This document shows positions 9,209 to 17,856 of a stretch of DNA of 64,000 nucleotides, piece by piece. The notes below the pieces were generated by a model. It saw only the letters and a list, made by a program, of their open reading frames with translations. It was not told the DNA's origin and searched no databases. Each line of letters begins with the position of its first letter. Within the stretch, counting starts at the first letter, position 1. The DNA is taken from the NCBI RefSeq assembly GCF_002252525.1, contig NZ_NNRM01000047.1:62001-126000 (forward strand). Direction: 5' to 3'. Source of the stretch: Brucella pseudogrignonensis. Its GTDB lineage: Bacteria > Pseudomonadota > Alphaproteobacteria > Rhizobiales > Rhizobiaceae. The position numbers were made by a program, and so were the translations under genes.

Positions 9209-10009
9209 ATGGCAAACGGCGTGAAAAGCAAACTGACCGGAAAACTCAAAGCCAAGAAAGTGACCGCGCCACAGGCGAAGGCATTTTCTGTTCATCTGCT
9301 CACCGCGTCCGGTTCATTTCTGGCGTTTCTGTCAATCGTGGCTGCAAGTGATGGCCGCTACACCGCGATGTGGTGGTGGCTTGGTCTTGCATTGTTCGTC
9401 GATGGCATCGACGGACCAATCGCGCGTAAGCTCGAAGTCAAATATGTGCTGCCGAACTGGTCGGGCGAATTGCTCGACAACATTATCGACTATGTGACCT
9501 ATGTGTTGATACCGGCCTTTGCGCTTTATCAAAGCGGTTTCATGGGGACGAACCTGTCGTTCATATCCGGTGCGATTATCGTGGTTTCGAGCGCGATTTA
9601 TTATGCCGACACCGGCATGAAGACGAAGGAGAACTTCTTCAAAGGCTTCCCGGTCGTCTGGAATATGGTGGTGTTTACGCTCTTCATTGTCCGGCCCGGA
9701 GAATGGGAAGCCTTCGCCATTGTGGTTCTGTCGGCGATCCTTTCCTTCCTGCCAATCAGCTTCCTGCATCCGGTGCGTGTGGTGCGTCTGCGCCCGCTCA
9801 ATCTGACGATCTTTTTACTGTGGTGTGCCTTTGGCGCTGCAGGTCTTTACTATACGCTCGATGCGCCGCTCTGGGTGCGCGTCGGCATCACAGTGACCGG
9901 TCTTTATATCTACTTCATCGGCGCAATCATGCAGTTCTTCCCTAATCTCGGACGAACTGCTGCTGTTATCGCGGCTGAACAGGCTGCAGAAGCGAAGAAG
10001 AGAGGCTGA
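9209..10009 (+). CDS. pcs: Phosphatidylcholine synthase
   Basis: Pcs condenses CDP-diacylglycerol with choline to make phosphatidylcholine directly, a route typical of Rhizobiaceae and Brucellaceae. The 266-residue membrane protein carries the CDP-alcohol phosphotransferase motif as D68-G69, A72-R73, G86, D90 and D94, and has about eight hydrophobic segments. A basic N-terminus precedes the first membrane span. It is followed after seven bases by the quinone oxidoreductase gene, so the two are probably cotranscribed. Confidence 0.94.
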   Translation: MANGVKSKLTGKLKAKKVTAPQAKAFSVHLLTASGSFLAFLSIVAASDGRYTAMWWWLGLALFVDGIDGPIARKLEVKYVLPNWSGELLDNIIDYVTYVLIPAFALYQSGFMGTNLSFISGAIIVVSSAIYYADTGMKTKENFFKGFPVVWNMVVFTLFIVRPGEWEAFAIVVLSAILSFLPISFLHPVRVVRLRPLNLTIFLLWCAFGAAGLYYTLDAPLWVRVGITVTGLYIYFIGAIMQFFPNLGRTAAVIAAEQAAEAKKRG

Positions 10010-10016
10010 GGAGACC

Positions 10017-10991
10017 ATGATCAACGCTATTCGGGTTCACCAGACCGGCGGTCCGGGAGTCCTGCAATATGAACAGATCGAGATCGGTGAGCCGGGAGCA
10101 GGTGAAGCCAAGGTGCGCCATGAGGCCATTGGGCTGAACTTCATCGACGTTTATTTCCGCACTGGACTTTATAAGGCAGCGCAGATGCCGTTTACGCCCG
10201 GCAACGAGGGGGCAGGCATTGTCGTGGCTGTCGGCTCTGGCGTCGAAAACCTCAAGGTTGGCGATCGGGTTGCCTATGCAGCGACGCCCGGCTCCTATGC
10301 CGAAGAGCGCATTTTGCCTGCCGACAGGCTTGTTAAAGTACCTGACAGCATCGAACTGAAAACCGCTGCTGCCATGATGCTCAAGGGCATGACGGCGCAA
10401 TATCTTCTGCGTCAGACCTTCGTTGTGAAGCCGGGACACACGATCCTGTTTCATGCGGCAGCAGGCGGCGTGGGGCTTATTGCCGGTCAATGGGCGAAGC
10501 ATCTTGGTGCAACCGTTATCGGTACAGCCGGATCGGAAGAGAAGATCGCTCTGGCCAAAGCGCATGGCTATGACCATGTCATCAATTACCGCACCGAAAA
10601 CTTCGTTGAACGTGTGAAGGAATTGACCGGCGGCGAGGGCGTGAATGTCGTCTATGATTCCGTGGGTCGCGACACCTATATGGGGTCGCTCGATGTTCTG
10701 AAGCCGCTGGGCATGTTTGCCTGCTTCGGTCAGTCATCCGGCGTTATTCCCCCGTTTGATCTCAATCTTCTCGCTCAGAAGGGTTCGCTTTTTGCCACCC
10801 GCCCGACGCTGTTTAATTACGTTGCAAAGCGTGCTGAACTCGAGAAGACGGCGAACGAGTTGTTCGATGTCGTCGCAAGTGGTGCAGTGAAGATCGAAAT
10901 CAACCAGACCTATGCGCTGAAAGATGTGCGTAAAGCGCATGAAGACCTCGAAGCGCGCAAGACGACGGGTGCGAGTATTCTGCTTCCGTAA
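10017..10991 (+). CDS. NADPH:quinone oxidoreductase (zeta-crystallin-like, MDR family)
   Basis: This 324-residue zinc-independent medium-chain reductase has the GroES-like N-terminal half with FIDVYFRTGLY and PGNEGAG. The Rossmann motif AAAGGVGLIAGQWAKHLGA lies near residues 145-165, and the C-terminus is typical of Qor. It catalyses one-electron quinone reduction with NADPH in the cytosol. The ATG at 10017 has TGAGGAGA immediately upstream, overlapping the end of pcs. Confidence 0.9.
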   Translation: MINAIRVHQTGGPGVLQYEQIEIGEPGAGEAKVRHEAIGLNFIDVYFRTGLYKAAQMPFTPGNEGAGIVVAVGSGVENLKVGDRVAYAATPGSYAEERILPADRLVKVPDSIELKTAAAMMLKGMTAQYLLRQTFVVKPGHTILFHAAAGGVGLIAGQWAKHLGATVIGTAGSEEKIALAKAHGYDHVINYRTENFVERVKELTGGEGVNVVYDSVGRDTYMGSLDVLKPLGMFACFGQSSGVIPPFDLNLLAQKGSLFATRPTLFNYVAKRAELEKTANELFDVVASGAVKIEINQTYALKDVRKAHEDLEARKTTGASILLP

Positions 10992-11005
10992 TATAGAAGC
11001 TGTGA

Positions 11006-11042
11006 GCACGATCCCGAAAAGTTGCGAGGCTTTTTGGATCAT
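11006..11042. repeat. Degenerate intergenic palindromic repeat
   Basis: An imperfect palindrome, GATCCCGAAAAG then a short loop then CTTTTTGGATC, lies downstream of the quinone oxidoreductase gene. It resembles a worn copy of the GATCC-CGAAAAGT palindromes scattered through Rhizobiales genomes. It might also act as a weak terminator. Confidence 0.4.
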
Positions 11043-11153
11043 AAATTGCGTGAAATGAATCGGCGGTGTGCATATGTCCTCCGCCGTTTTCTTTTTGGCT
11101 TTTCAAGAACGAACTTGCTGGATAAGGTCGTTCAAAAATAACCTTGGGGAACA

Positions 11154-12719
11154 ATGTCAGCGCCTTTATCCGACCGGCCTCTTTTGGATGTCCGCCGGCT
11201 CACTAAAGTATTTGGTCAACTCAGAGCGTGCGATGCGGTAGATCTCGTCATCGAAGCTGGGGAAATACATGCCCTTTTGGGTGAAAACGGTGCTGGCAAA
11301 TCCACATTCGTGAAAATGCTGTTCGGCGCGCTCCAGCCTCTGGAGGGCGAGATCGTCTGGAAGGGTCAGCCGGTAACAATCAACGAACCAGCTACGGCAA
11401 GAAAACTTGGCATCGGCATGGTTTTCCAGCATTTCTCGCTGTTTGACTCGCTCACTGCTGCCGAAAATATTGCGCTGTCGCTCAACGGTTCGCTGTCCCT
11501 TTCCGAAGTCGCAAAACGTGCGCGCGATGTGGGGCAGGCTTACGGTCTTCCAATTGATCCGCAAGCCCATGTCGGTGACCTCTCGGTTGGTGAACGCCAG
11601 CGTATCGAAATTGTGCGCTGCCTTTTGCAGGAACCGGACCTCATCATTCTTGACGAGCCGACATCGGTTCTCACACCGCAGGAAGCTGACCGCCTGTTTG
11701 AAACGCTGGAGCGTTTGAAGGCGGAAGGCAAGTCGATCCTTTATATCAGTCATCGCCTGGAAGAGGTGAAACGGCTTTGCGACCGCGCCACTGTGCTGCG
11801 TCACGGCAAAGTCGTCGCGCATTGTGATCCCAGACAGGAAACGGCTGCATCGCTTGCCCGCATGATGGTCGGAAATGACATCAAGGTCGTGGCACGCAGC
11901 CCGATGGCAGCTTTAGAAACACAGGCAGCGCCGCTTTTTGAAATCAAAAACCTGTCTCAAGCTCCGCGCGGTCCGTTTTCGACTGCACTGAAAGACATTT
12001 CTCTCAGCATTAAAGCCGGTGAAGTTGTTGGTATTGCTGGCGTTGCCGGTAACGGGCAGGGCGAGTTCTTTGAAGCCATTTCGGGCGAGGTTCTGCAATC
12101 TACGCCCTCGTCGGTACGCATTCGTGGCACGGATGCTGGCAAACTCGACATTAGTGAGCGCCGCATGATGGGCGCAGCTTTTGTGCCGGAAGAGCGCCTT
12201 GGACATGGCGCGGTTCCAGCGCTGACGCTGACCGACAATCTTTTTCTTTCGCGCTATAAGACCGATGCGAAGGCCTTCATGCGCGGCGGCAAGTTGAAAC
12301 TTATTGCCGAAAGCGCGCTGCGCTCGGCTGCAAAGCGCATCATCGATACAATGGATGTACGCAAGAGTGCGGAAAATCCCCCAGCTTCGGCCTTGTCGGG
12401 CGGTAATCTGCAGAAGTTCATCATCGGACGCGAGCTGGACCGTTCTCCCTCTGTAATGGTCGTCAATCAGCCGACATGGGGCGTGGATGCAGGCGCTGCG
12501 GCGCATATCCGGCAGGCTCTGGTTGATCTCGCCCGCTCGGGTTCAGCCGTGCTTGTGATTAGTCAGGATTTGGATGAACTGCTCGAAATCAGTGATCGTA
12601 TTGCCGTGATGAACCATGGCGCGCTTTCCGATCCAATGCCTATCGCAGACGTAACGCTGGAAAAGATTGGCCTTCTGATGGGCGGCGTTTCCGGCTCGGA
12701 TCAGGCGGGGGCAGCGTGA
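11154..12719 (+). CDS. Nucleoside-type ABC transporter, double ATP-binding subunit
   Basis: This 521-residue protein has two fused nucleotide-binding domains. The first has Walker A GENGAGKST near residue 45, LSVGERQRIEIVR and LIILDEPTSVL. The second has a degenerate Walker A (GVAGNGQGEFF near 298) and LSGGNLQKFIIGRE. This asymmetric pair is typical of ribose- and nucleoside-type importers. Two permease genes and a BMP-family receptor follow, so purine or pyrimidine nucleosides are the likely cargo. GGGGA lies four bases before the ATG. Its stop overlaps the next start by four bases. Confidence 0.92.
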   Translation: MSAPLSDRPLLDVRRLTKVFGQLRACDAVDLVIEAGEIHALLGENGAGKSTFVKMLFGALQPLEGEIVWKGQPVTINEPATARKLGIGMVFQHFSLFDSLTAAENIALSLNGSLSLSEVAKRARDVGQAYGLPIDPQAHVGDLSVGERQRIEIVRCLLQEPDLIILDEPTSVLTPQEADRLFETLERLKAEGKSILYISHRLEEVKRLCDRATVLRHGKVVAHCDPRQETAASLARMMVGNDIKVVARSPMAALETQAAPLFEIKNLSQAPRGPFSTALKDISLSIKAGEVVGIAGVAGNGQGEFFEAISGEVLQSTPSSVRIRGTDAGKLDISERRMMGAAFVPEERLGHGAVPALTLTDNLFLSRYKTDAKAFMRGGKLKLIAESALRSAAKRIIDTMDVRKSAENPPASALSGGNLQKFIIGRELDRSPSVMVVNQPTWGVDAGAAAHIRQALVDLARSGSAVLVISQDLDELLEISDRIAVMNHGALSDPMPIADVTLEKIGLLMGGVSGSDQAGAA

Positions 12720-13801
12720 TGCGTATTGAACTCGTAAAACGTCCGCAGCCTTCAAAAATCTTTAGCGCCGTTTCGCCGTTGCTGGCCTTGGCGCTTACAC
12801 TTGTTTTTGGTGGTATTGCCTTTGCGTTGATGGGCAAAGACCCGCTTCATGCGCTTTATGTCTTCTTTGTCGAACCACTGTTTGACGTCTGGTCATGGCA
12901 TGAGCTTCTGGTTAAGGCCACACCGCTTATTCTGATCGCCATTGGTCTTTGCGTCTGTTTCCAGTCCAACAACTGGAATATCGGCGCTGAAGGCCAGTTC
13001 ATTATTGGCGCAATTACCGGTTCGATCCTGCCGGTGATGTTCCCCGATCTGCAGATGTGGATCGTATTGCCTTTGATGATGCTGATGGGCATGGCGGGTG
13101 GAGCTGCCTATGCCTCCATCCCGGCGCTTCTGAAAGTTCGCTTCAACACCAATGAAATTCTTACCAGCCTGATGCTGGTTTATGTCGCGCAATTGTTCCT
13201 CGACTGGTTGGTGCGTGGTCCATGGCGCAATCCGGAAGGCTATAATTTTCCGGAAACCCGGCAGTTTAATCCAAGTGCGGTGCTGCCTGAAATCTGGAGT
13301 GCATCAGGCCGTGCCCATTGGGGCTTCATCTTTGCCATTGTTGCTGCGGTGCTGGTCTGGTTCCTGCTCGCCAAGACGCTGAAAGGCTTTGAGGTCAAGG
13401 TTATCGGCCAAAGCCCACGGGCAGGGCGCTTTGCAGGTTTCAGTCGCGGTAAGCTGGTCTTCTTTGTCTTCGCAATTTCAGGCGCACTGGCTGGTCTTGC
13501 AGGCATCGCCGAAACCTCCGGTGCCATTGGCCAGCTACGCCCTGTCATCTCACCCGGATATGGCTTTACGGCGATTATCGTTGCCTTCCTTGGAAGGCTC
13601 AATCCGATTGGTGCGATTGCAGCTGGTTTCGTGCTGGCACTTTCATATCTTGGCGGCGAAGCGGCACAGGTTGCCATCGGTATCTCCGAAAAGTCAGCGC
13701 GCGTGTTTCAGGGCATGATCCTGTTTTTCGTGCTCGCTTGCGACACGCTCATTCACTATCGCATCCGCTTTGTGGCGGGTCGCTCAGCAGGAAAGGCCTG
13801 A
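12716..13801 (+). CDS. Nucleoside-type ABC transporter permease 1
   Basis: This 361-residue BPD_transp_2-type inner-membrane permease has about ten hydrophobic segments. Family landmarks include NNWNIGAEGQFIIGAITG near residue 84 and GFTAIIVAFLGRLNP near 280. It corresponds to the longer permease (YufP/NupB-like) in BMP-family nucleoside importers. The ATG overlaps the ATPase stop codon, showing translational coupling, and the second permease begins three bases after its end. Confidence 0.9.
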   Translation: MMRIELVKRPQPSKIFSAVSPLLALALTLVFGGIAFALMGKDPLHALYVFFVEPLFDVWSWHELLVKATPLILIAIGLCVCFQSNNWNIGAEGQFIIGAITGSILPVMFPDLQMWIVLPLMMLMGMAGGAAYASIPALLKVRFNTNEILTSLMLVYVAQLFLDWLVRGPWRNPEGYNFPETRQFNPSAVLPEIWSASGRAHWGFIFAIVAAVLVWFLLAKTLKGFEVKVIGQSPRAGRFAGFSRGKLVFFVFAISGALAGLAGIAETSGAIGQLRPVISPGYGFTAIIVAFLGRLNPIGAIAAGFVLALSYLGGEAAQVAIGISEKSARVFQGMILFFVLACDTLIHYRIRFVAGRSAGKA

Positions 13802-13804
13802 TCA

Positions 13805-14725
13805 ATGGATTTGACACAGGCAATCCTCCTCACCATCGCAACAGCTGCAACACCGTTGCTGATTGCAGCCATTGGTGAACTCGTTGTCGAACGCTCCGGC
13901 GTCTTGAACCTTGGCGTCGAAGGCATGATGCTGATGGGTGCTGTTTCCGGGTTTGCTGCCGCGCAGTTCACCGGCTCGGCGTGGCTCGGCATGATTGCCG
14001 CCATTCTGGTAGGCACGTTGTTTTCAGGCATTTTCGCTTTTCTAACACTGTCGCTTGTGACCAATCAGGTAGCAACAGGTCTCGCGCTCACTATTCTGGG
14101 CATTGGTGCCTCAGCCATGTTGGGCGAAAGCTTCGTCGGTATGCCGGGCGTGCGTTTAGGTGCGATCAATATCCCATATCTCAGCGATATTCCTTATGTC
14201 GGTCGCTTCCTCTTCGGGCAGGATCCGATTTTCTACATATCCATATTGCTGGTGATTGGCGTGACATGGTTCCTGTTTCGCACGAGAGCAGGTCTACAAT
14301 TGCGCGCTATCGGTGACAATCACGGCTCAGCCCATGCGCTTGGTGTGCATGTGGTTCGCACGCGTTATCTCGCCGTGCTGTTTGGCGGCGCTTGTGCAGG
14401 GCTCGCGGGAGCGCAGCTGTCGCTGGTCTATGTGCCTCAATGGGTGGAGAACATGTCGGCAGGGCGTGGCTGGATTGCACTTGCACTCGTCGTATTCGCC
14501 TCATGGCGTCCATGGCGTGTTCTGATCGGCGCCTATCTCTTCGGTGCCGTAACCATTGGCCAGCTTCATGCGCAGGCGCTTGGTTTCGGTCTTCCGTCGC
14601 AGTTCCTTTCGGCCTTGCCTTATATCGCGACTATTGTGGTTCTGGTCATCATCTCGCGCAACAGGCGTCTGACGATGATGAATACGCCTGCGTCGCTCGG
14701 CAAACCTTTTGTGCCGGACAGGTAA
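13805..14725 (+). CDS. Nucleoside-type ABC transporter permease 2
   Basis: This 306-residue second permease contains the family hallmark VERSGVLNLGVEGMMLMGA near residues 28-45 and LALTILGIGASAMLG in the middle. It pairs with the preceding permease to form the transmembrane channel, as YufP/YufQ do. The close spacing and order (ATPase, permease, permease, receptor) are those of a complete importer operon. Confidence 0.9.
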   Translation: MDLTQAILLTIATAATPLLIAAIGELVVERSGVLNLGVEGMMLMGAVSGFAAAQFTGSAWLGMIAAILVGTLFSGIFAFLTLSLVTNQVATGLALTILGIGASAMLGESFVGMPGVRLGAINIPYLSDIPYVGRFLFGQDPIFYISILLVIGVTWFLFRTRAGLQLRAIGDNHGSAHALGVHVVRTRYLAVLFGGACAGLAGAQLSLVYVPQWVENMSAGRGWIALALVVFASWRPWRVLIGAYLFGAVTIGQLHAQALGFGLPSQFLSALPYIATIVVLVIISRNRRLTMMNTPASLGKPFVPDR

Positions 14726-14803
14726 ATATGAGTTCTGAACGGCAGACCGGCTCCCACGGCCTGCCGTTTTGTTTTGAGGGTGACAACAAGGAGTGCAGGG
14801 AAC

Positions 14804-15871
14804 ATGAAAAAGACGCTGTTGGCGATCGCCACTGCAGCCAGCTTTATGGTTGGCGGGGCAGCACATGCAGAAGACAAGCTGAAAGTCGGCTTCATCTATA
14901 TCGGACCTCCGGGAGATTTCGGCTGGACCTATCAGCACGATGTGGCCCGCAAGGAAATGATCGAATCTCTTGGCGACAAGGTCGAAACGACCTTCCTCGA
15001 AAACGTACCGGAAGGTGCGGATGCCGAGCGTTCGATCGAGCGTCTTGCTCGCGCAGGCAACAAGCTGATCTTCACGACCTCTTTCGGTTATATGGACCCA
15101 ACCATCAAGGTTGCTGCCAAGTTCCCGGATGTGAAGTTTGAACACGCAACCGGTTACAAGACCGCTGACAACGTATCTGCTTACAATGCGCGCTTCTACG
15201 AAGGTCGCTATGTGCAGGGCGTGATCGCTGCCAAAATGTCGACCAAGGGCGTTGCTGGCTATATCGCTTCGGTTCCAGTGCCGGAAGTGGTGCAGGGCAT
15301 CAATGCATTCATGCTCGGCGCTCAGTCGGTCAATCCTGACTTCAAGGTCAAGGTCATCTGGGTCAATTCATGGTTCGATCCAGGCAAGGAAGCAGACGCT
15401 GCCAAGGCACTGGTTGACCAAGGCGTGGATATCCTGACCCAGCACACGGATTCGACTGCTCCGATCCAGGTTGCGCATGAGCGTGGCATCAAGGCATTCG
15501 GTCAGGCTTCGGACATGATCAAGTTCGGCCCTGAAACCCAGCTCACAGCAATCGTGGATGATTGGGGCCCATACTATATCGACCGCGCCAAGGCCGCGCT
15601 TGACGGTTCGTGGAAGACGCAGAACATCTGGTGGGGAATGAAGGAAGGCCTCGTCAAGATGGCGCCTTACACCAACATGCCAGACGACGTTAAGAAACTG
15701 GCTGAAGAAACCGAAGCCAAGATCAAGTCGGGCGACTTCAAGCCATTTACCGGTCCTATCAAGAAGCAGGACGGTTCGGAGTGGCTCAAGGAAGGCGAGC
15801 AGGCTGACGACAAGACCCTGCTCGGTCTGAACTTCTACGTCGCAGGCGTTGACGACAAGCTGCCACAATAA
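14804..15871 (+). CDS. BMP-family ABC transporter substrate-binding protein
   Basis: This 355-residue periplasmic receptor has a signal peptide (MKKTLLAIATAASFMVGGAAHA) and no lipobox cysteine. The BMP/PnrA-like body starts KVGFIYIGPPGDFGWTYQHD, and ITTSFGYMDP-like and EGRYVQGVIAAKMS segments follow. Relatives bind purine nucleosides. The ATG at 14804 is chosen over an upstream in-frame start because it begins the signal peptide and has CAGGGAA just before it. It lies 78 bases after the second permease and ends at a terminator. Confidence 0.92.
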   Translation: MKKTLLAIATAASFMVGGAAHAEDKLKVGFIYIGPPGDFGWTYQHDVARKEMIESLGDKVETTFLENVPEGADAERSIERLARAGNKLIFTTSFGYMDPTIKVAAKFPDVKFEHATGYKTADNVSAYNARFYEGRYVQGVIAAKMSTKGVAGYIASVPVPEVVQGINAFMLGAQSVNPDFKVKVIWVNSWFDPGKEADAAKALVDQGVDILTQHTDSTAPIQVAHERGIKAFGQASDMIKFGPETQLTAIVDDWGPYYIDRAKAALDGSWKTQNIWWGMKEGLVKMAPYTNMPDDVKKLAEETEAKIKSGDFKPFTGPIKKQDGSEWLKEGEQADDKTLLGLNFYVAGVDDKLPQ

Positions 15872-15893
15872 GCAATTTGAAGATCGAATAAGG

Positions 15894-15917
15894 AAGGGCG
15901 CTTGATGCGCCCTTTTT
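15894..15917 (+). terminator. Rho-independent terminator of the nucleoside importer operon
   Basis: An 8-bp stem (AAGGGCGC / GCGCCCTT; 15894-15901 with 15907-15914), a 5-base loop and a following T run lie 22 bases after the receptor gene. Confidence 0.85.
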
Positions 15918-15946
15918 CTTTTACATCAAGGAACTAGTTGAATTCA

Positions 15947-16411
15947 TTAAAGCGACAGCTTCATGCCTTCATGACTGTCAACAAAACCGAGCGATTGATA
16001 AAAACGCAGGGCATCGGCGCGCGATTTATCGGTCGTCAATTGCACAAGTTCGCAACCACGTTCGCGGCATTTATCGATTGCCCACGCAATCATTTGTCGG
16101 CCTACGCCACCACCGCGTATACTACTTGCAATACGCACGCTCTCGATCTGCCCGCGCCACATGCCCTTGCGCGAAAGGCCGGGAATGAAGCTGAGCTGTA
16201 AGCAGCCGATTAATTGTTCATCCTGTTCAACCACAGCAAGCAGCTGGTTTGGGTCGCTTTCGATGGCGTTGAATGCATCAATGTAACACGCTTTCAATGG
16301 GTGGCTTGCATCTTCGCGTTTTGCCCCAAGTGCATCATCTGCAAGCATGGCAACAATCGCCGCCAGATCGGACTGACTGGCTTTGCGGATGGATATTGCA
16401 GTATCGGTCAT
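15947..16411 (-). CDS. GNAT-family N-acetyltransferase
   Basis: This 154-residue single-domain acetyltransferase has the acetyl-CoA-binding R-x-x-G-x-G motif as IRGGGVGRQ near residue 98, and the late GNAT motif ALRFYQSLGFVDSHEGM near the C-terminus. The acceptor substrate cannot be read from sequence. It is transcribed alone, convergent with the nucleoside importer. Confidence 0.88.
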   Translation of the reverse strand: MTDTAISIRKASQSDLAAIVAMLADDALGAKREDASHPLKACYIDAFNAIESDPNQLLAVVEQDEQLIGCLQLSFIPGLSRKGMWRGQIESVRIASSIRGGGVGRQMIAWAIDKCRERGCELVQLTTDKSRADALRFYQSLGFVDSHEGMKLSL

Positions 16412-16432
16412 TGAGAACGTCCATGGGCTTTA

Positions 16433-16532
16433 CAGCGGTTCCAGTTAAGACTGAATCGTTGGAGCCGCTGTAACTATTTGTTTTTACGCATTATCCGACG
16501 CAAAACCGGTTCCCACTTTTGCTGGAAATGCT
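16433..16532. repeat. Brucella/Ochrobactrum-type intergenic repeat
   Basis: This 100-base block has a hairpin (CAGCGGTTCCA 16433-16443 with TGGAGCCGCTG 16460-16470, one mismatch), a T-rich spacer, and the segment containing AAAACCGGTTCCCACTTTT. I recognise it as a repeat found many times between genes in Brucella and Ochrobactrum, similar to Bru-RS elements. It lies between the GNAT gene and bacterioferritin and holds no gene. Confidence 0.7.
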
Positions 16533-16587
16533 TTAATTTGTAGGTATAAGCCTATTCGTTCACGCGCATTCCCGAAACCCTTCATAA

Positions 16588-16615
16588 ACAAAAAGCCGGA
16601 GCGTAGCCCCGGCTT
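16588..16615 (-). terminator. Rho-independent terminator of bfr
   Basis: Read on the minus strand, a 7-bp stem AAGCCGG / CCGGCTT (16593-16599 with 16609-16615) is followed by a T run. It starts 22 bases after the bfr stop codon. Confidence 0.82.
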
Positions 16616-16637
16616 AAAATCGTTCATTCAGGCTATT

Positions 16638-17123
16638 TTACTCAGCAGCGTCGGCAGGTGCTGCATTGAGCATGCCGTAGCGTTCTTCGCCAATCTTAGC
16701 GAGAAGATCGAGCTGCGTTTCGAGGAAGTCGATGTGGCCTTCTTCGTCAGCAAGCAGTTCGTCGAAAAGCTGCTTGGAAACGTAATCGCCGAGTTCGTCG
16801 CAAATCTCGCGCGACTTCTTGTATGATGCGCGTGCATCATATTCGCCAGCCAGATCGGCTTCCAGAACTTCCTTGACGTTCTGGCCAATGCGCAGCGGAG
16901 CAACCGTCTGAAGGTTTGGATGACCTTCGAGGAAGATAATGCGGTCGATCAGCTTGTCAGCATGCTGCATTTCTTCGATGGATTCTTCACGTTCCTTCTT
17001 TGCAAGACGCGTGAAGCCCCAGTCGTTCAACAGACGATAGTGCAGCCAGTACTGGTTGACGGCGCCGAGCTCGAGAAACAGTGCCTCGTTAAGCCGCTCG
17101 ATGACCTTTGGTTCGCCTTTCAT
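16638..17123 (-). CDS. bfr: Bacterioferritin
   Basis: Bfr is a 24-subunit heme-containing iron store that oxidises Fe2+ and deposits it as ferric mineral. This 161-residue protein shows the expected ligands in register: ferroxidase E18, E51 and H54, and the heme-binding M52. The later EEGHIDFLE segment supplies the remaining ferroxidase residues. The start at 17123 fits the family length and has GGAG about eight bases upstream. The start lies 35 bases inside the end of the bfd frame, so the two genes are translationally linked. Confidence 0.96.
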   Translation of the reverse strand: MKGEPKVIERLNEALFLELGAVNQYWLHYRLLNDWGFTRLAKKEREESIEEMQHADKLIDRIIFLEGHPNLQTVAPLRIGQNVKEVLEADLAGEYDARASYKKSREICDELGDYVSKQLFDELLADEEGHIDFLETQLDLLAKIGEERYGMLNAAPADAAE

Positions 17124-17400
17124 TCCAAGAACTCCCGAATTTTTCTCGTAGAGAACGTACACGATCCATGAACTGGATGACGTTTTCGTCCATATGGTTG
17201 CGACGAAGATGGTATTCTTCGGTAACCCTTATGATGGTTTCTACGACGTTTGGGAAGCAGCCACAGCAACGGCCGCTCTTGGACATGGCGTTATAAACGG
17301 TGCCAGGGACAATCAACCGCCAGCAATCTTCATCGAGAAGTTGTATGACGACGGCTTCGATGTCTTTATCAGTAATAACATTGCAGCTGCAGACTAGCAT
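17089..17400 (-). CDS. bfd: Bacterioferritin-associated ferredoxin
   Basis: Bfd is a small [2Fe-2S] protein that reduces bacterioferritin so that stored iron can be released. The N-terminal half has the BFD-type cysteines C4, C6, C45 and C48 (VCSCN and CCGCFP). Known members are usually 60-75 residues; this frame has 103, with a charged tail of about 35 residues that overlaps the bfr start. It is the first gene of a bfd-bfr operon whose upstream region carries two Irr-type motifs. Confidence 0.88.
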   Translation of the reverse strand: MLVCSCNVITDKDIEAVVIQLLDEDCWRLIVPGTVYNAMSKSGRCCGCFPNVVETIIRVTEEYHLRRNHMDENVIQFMDRVRSLREKFGSSWNERRTKGHRAA

Positions 17401-17682
17401 GAGCAGTAAACTCCGGCATCTGCAATGCGATGTGAAAGTATATTATTCACAATACGGCTGGAATAAACCCGTTCGTTGCCTGCGAAGGCATCAGAAATAC
17501 AGCTATCAGCTGCTACATTTATTTGTACGCGCGCTTGGCGCAACTCTGAACCGAACAATGGTTCCTCCAATTGCAGGGGTTAAAGGCCCGAACATCAAAG
17601 GTAAGCTTCGATAAGTCTTTATAAAACCCACCGAATTAAGTCAGGTTATGGCTTTTGTGGGGTGGTTCTGTCAAATTTTATG

Positions 17683-17700
17683 TTTTTGAAACGTTCTAAA
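17683..17700. promoter_or_regulatory. Irr-box-like inverted repeat (ICE motif), imperfect
   Basis: TTTTGAA-ACG-TTCTAAA resembles the iron-control-element consensus TTTAGAA-N3-TTCTAAA bound by the heme-sensing regulator Irr in Rhizobiales. Two positions differ in the left arm. It lies 10 bases from a better copy, upstream of bfd. Confidence 0.55.
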
Positions 17701-17710
17701 AATCAATAAG

Positions 17711-17725
17711 TTAGAATAATTCTAA
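17711..17725. promoter_or_regulatory. Irr-box-like inverted repeat (ICE motif)
   Basis: TTAGAA-TAA-TTCTAA is a perfect 15-base inverted repeat matching the core of the Irr ICE consensus. Bacterioferritin genes are known Irr targets in related bacteria, where Irr represses them under iron limitation. Direct binding here is inferred. Confidence 0.68.
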
Positions 17726-17777
17726 ATATGAGTTAACAGCCCATCTTTAAACATTAATTAGCATTTTCACCTACTCA

Positions 17778-17802
17778 AAACGGGGCCATTTTGACCCCGT
17801 TT
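17778..17802 (-). terminator. Rho-independent terminator of the heme oxygenase gene
   Basis: An 8-bp stem (AAACGGGG 17778-17785 with CCCCGTTT 17795-17802) is followed on the minus strand by a short T run, 55 bases after the stop codon. Confidence 0.75.
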
Positions 17803-17856
17803 CAACTTTATGTGCCATTTCGCCGCACCGTGTGGAAAACACACTCAAACGAGCGA

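Larger units (their letters stand above)
17401..17777 (-). other. bfd-bfr leader and promoter region
   Basis: This AT-rich region upstream of bfd has no convincing gene on either strand. It contains two Irr-type inverted repeats (17683-17700 and 17711-17725) and, reading toward bfd, a TTGACA hexamer at about 17670-17675 that could be a -35 box. That would leave an untranslated leader of over 200 bases. Confidence 0.5.

Noticed and set aside
17300-17614. 104-codon plus-strand frame opposite bfd and its leader
   Set aside because: No ribosome site or family pattern, and it lies antisense to bfd.
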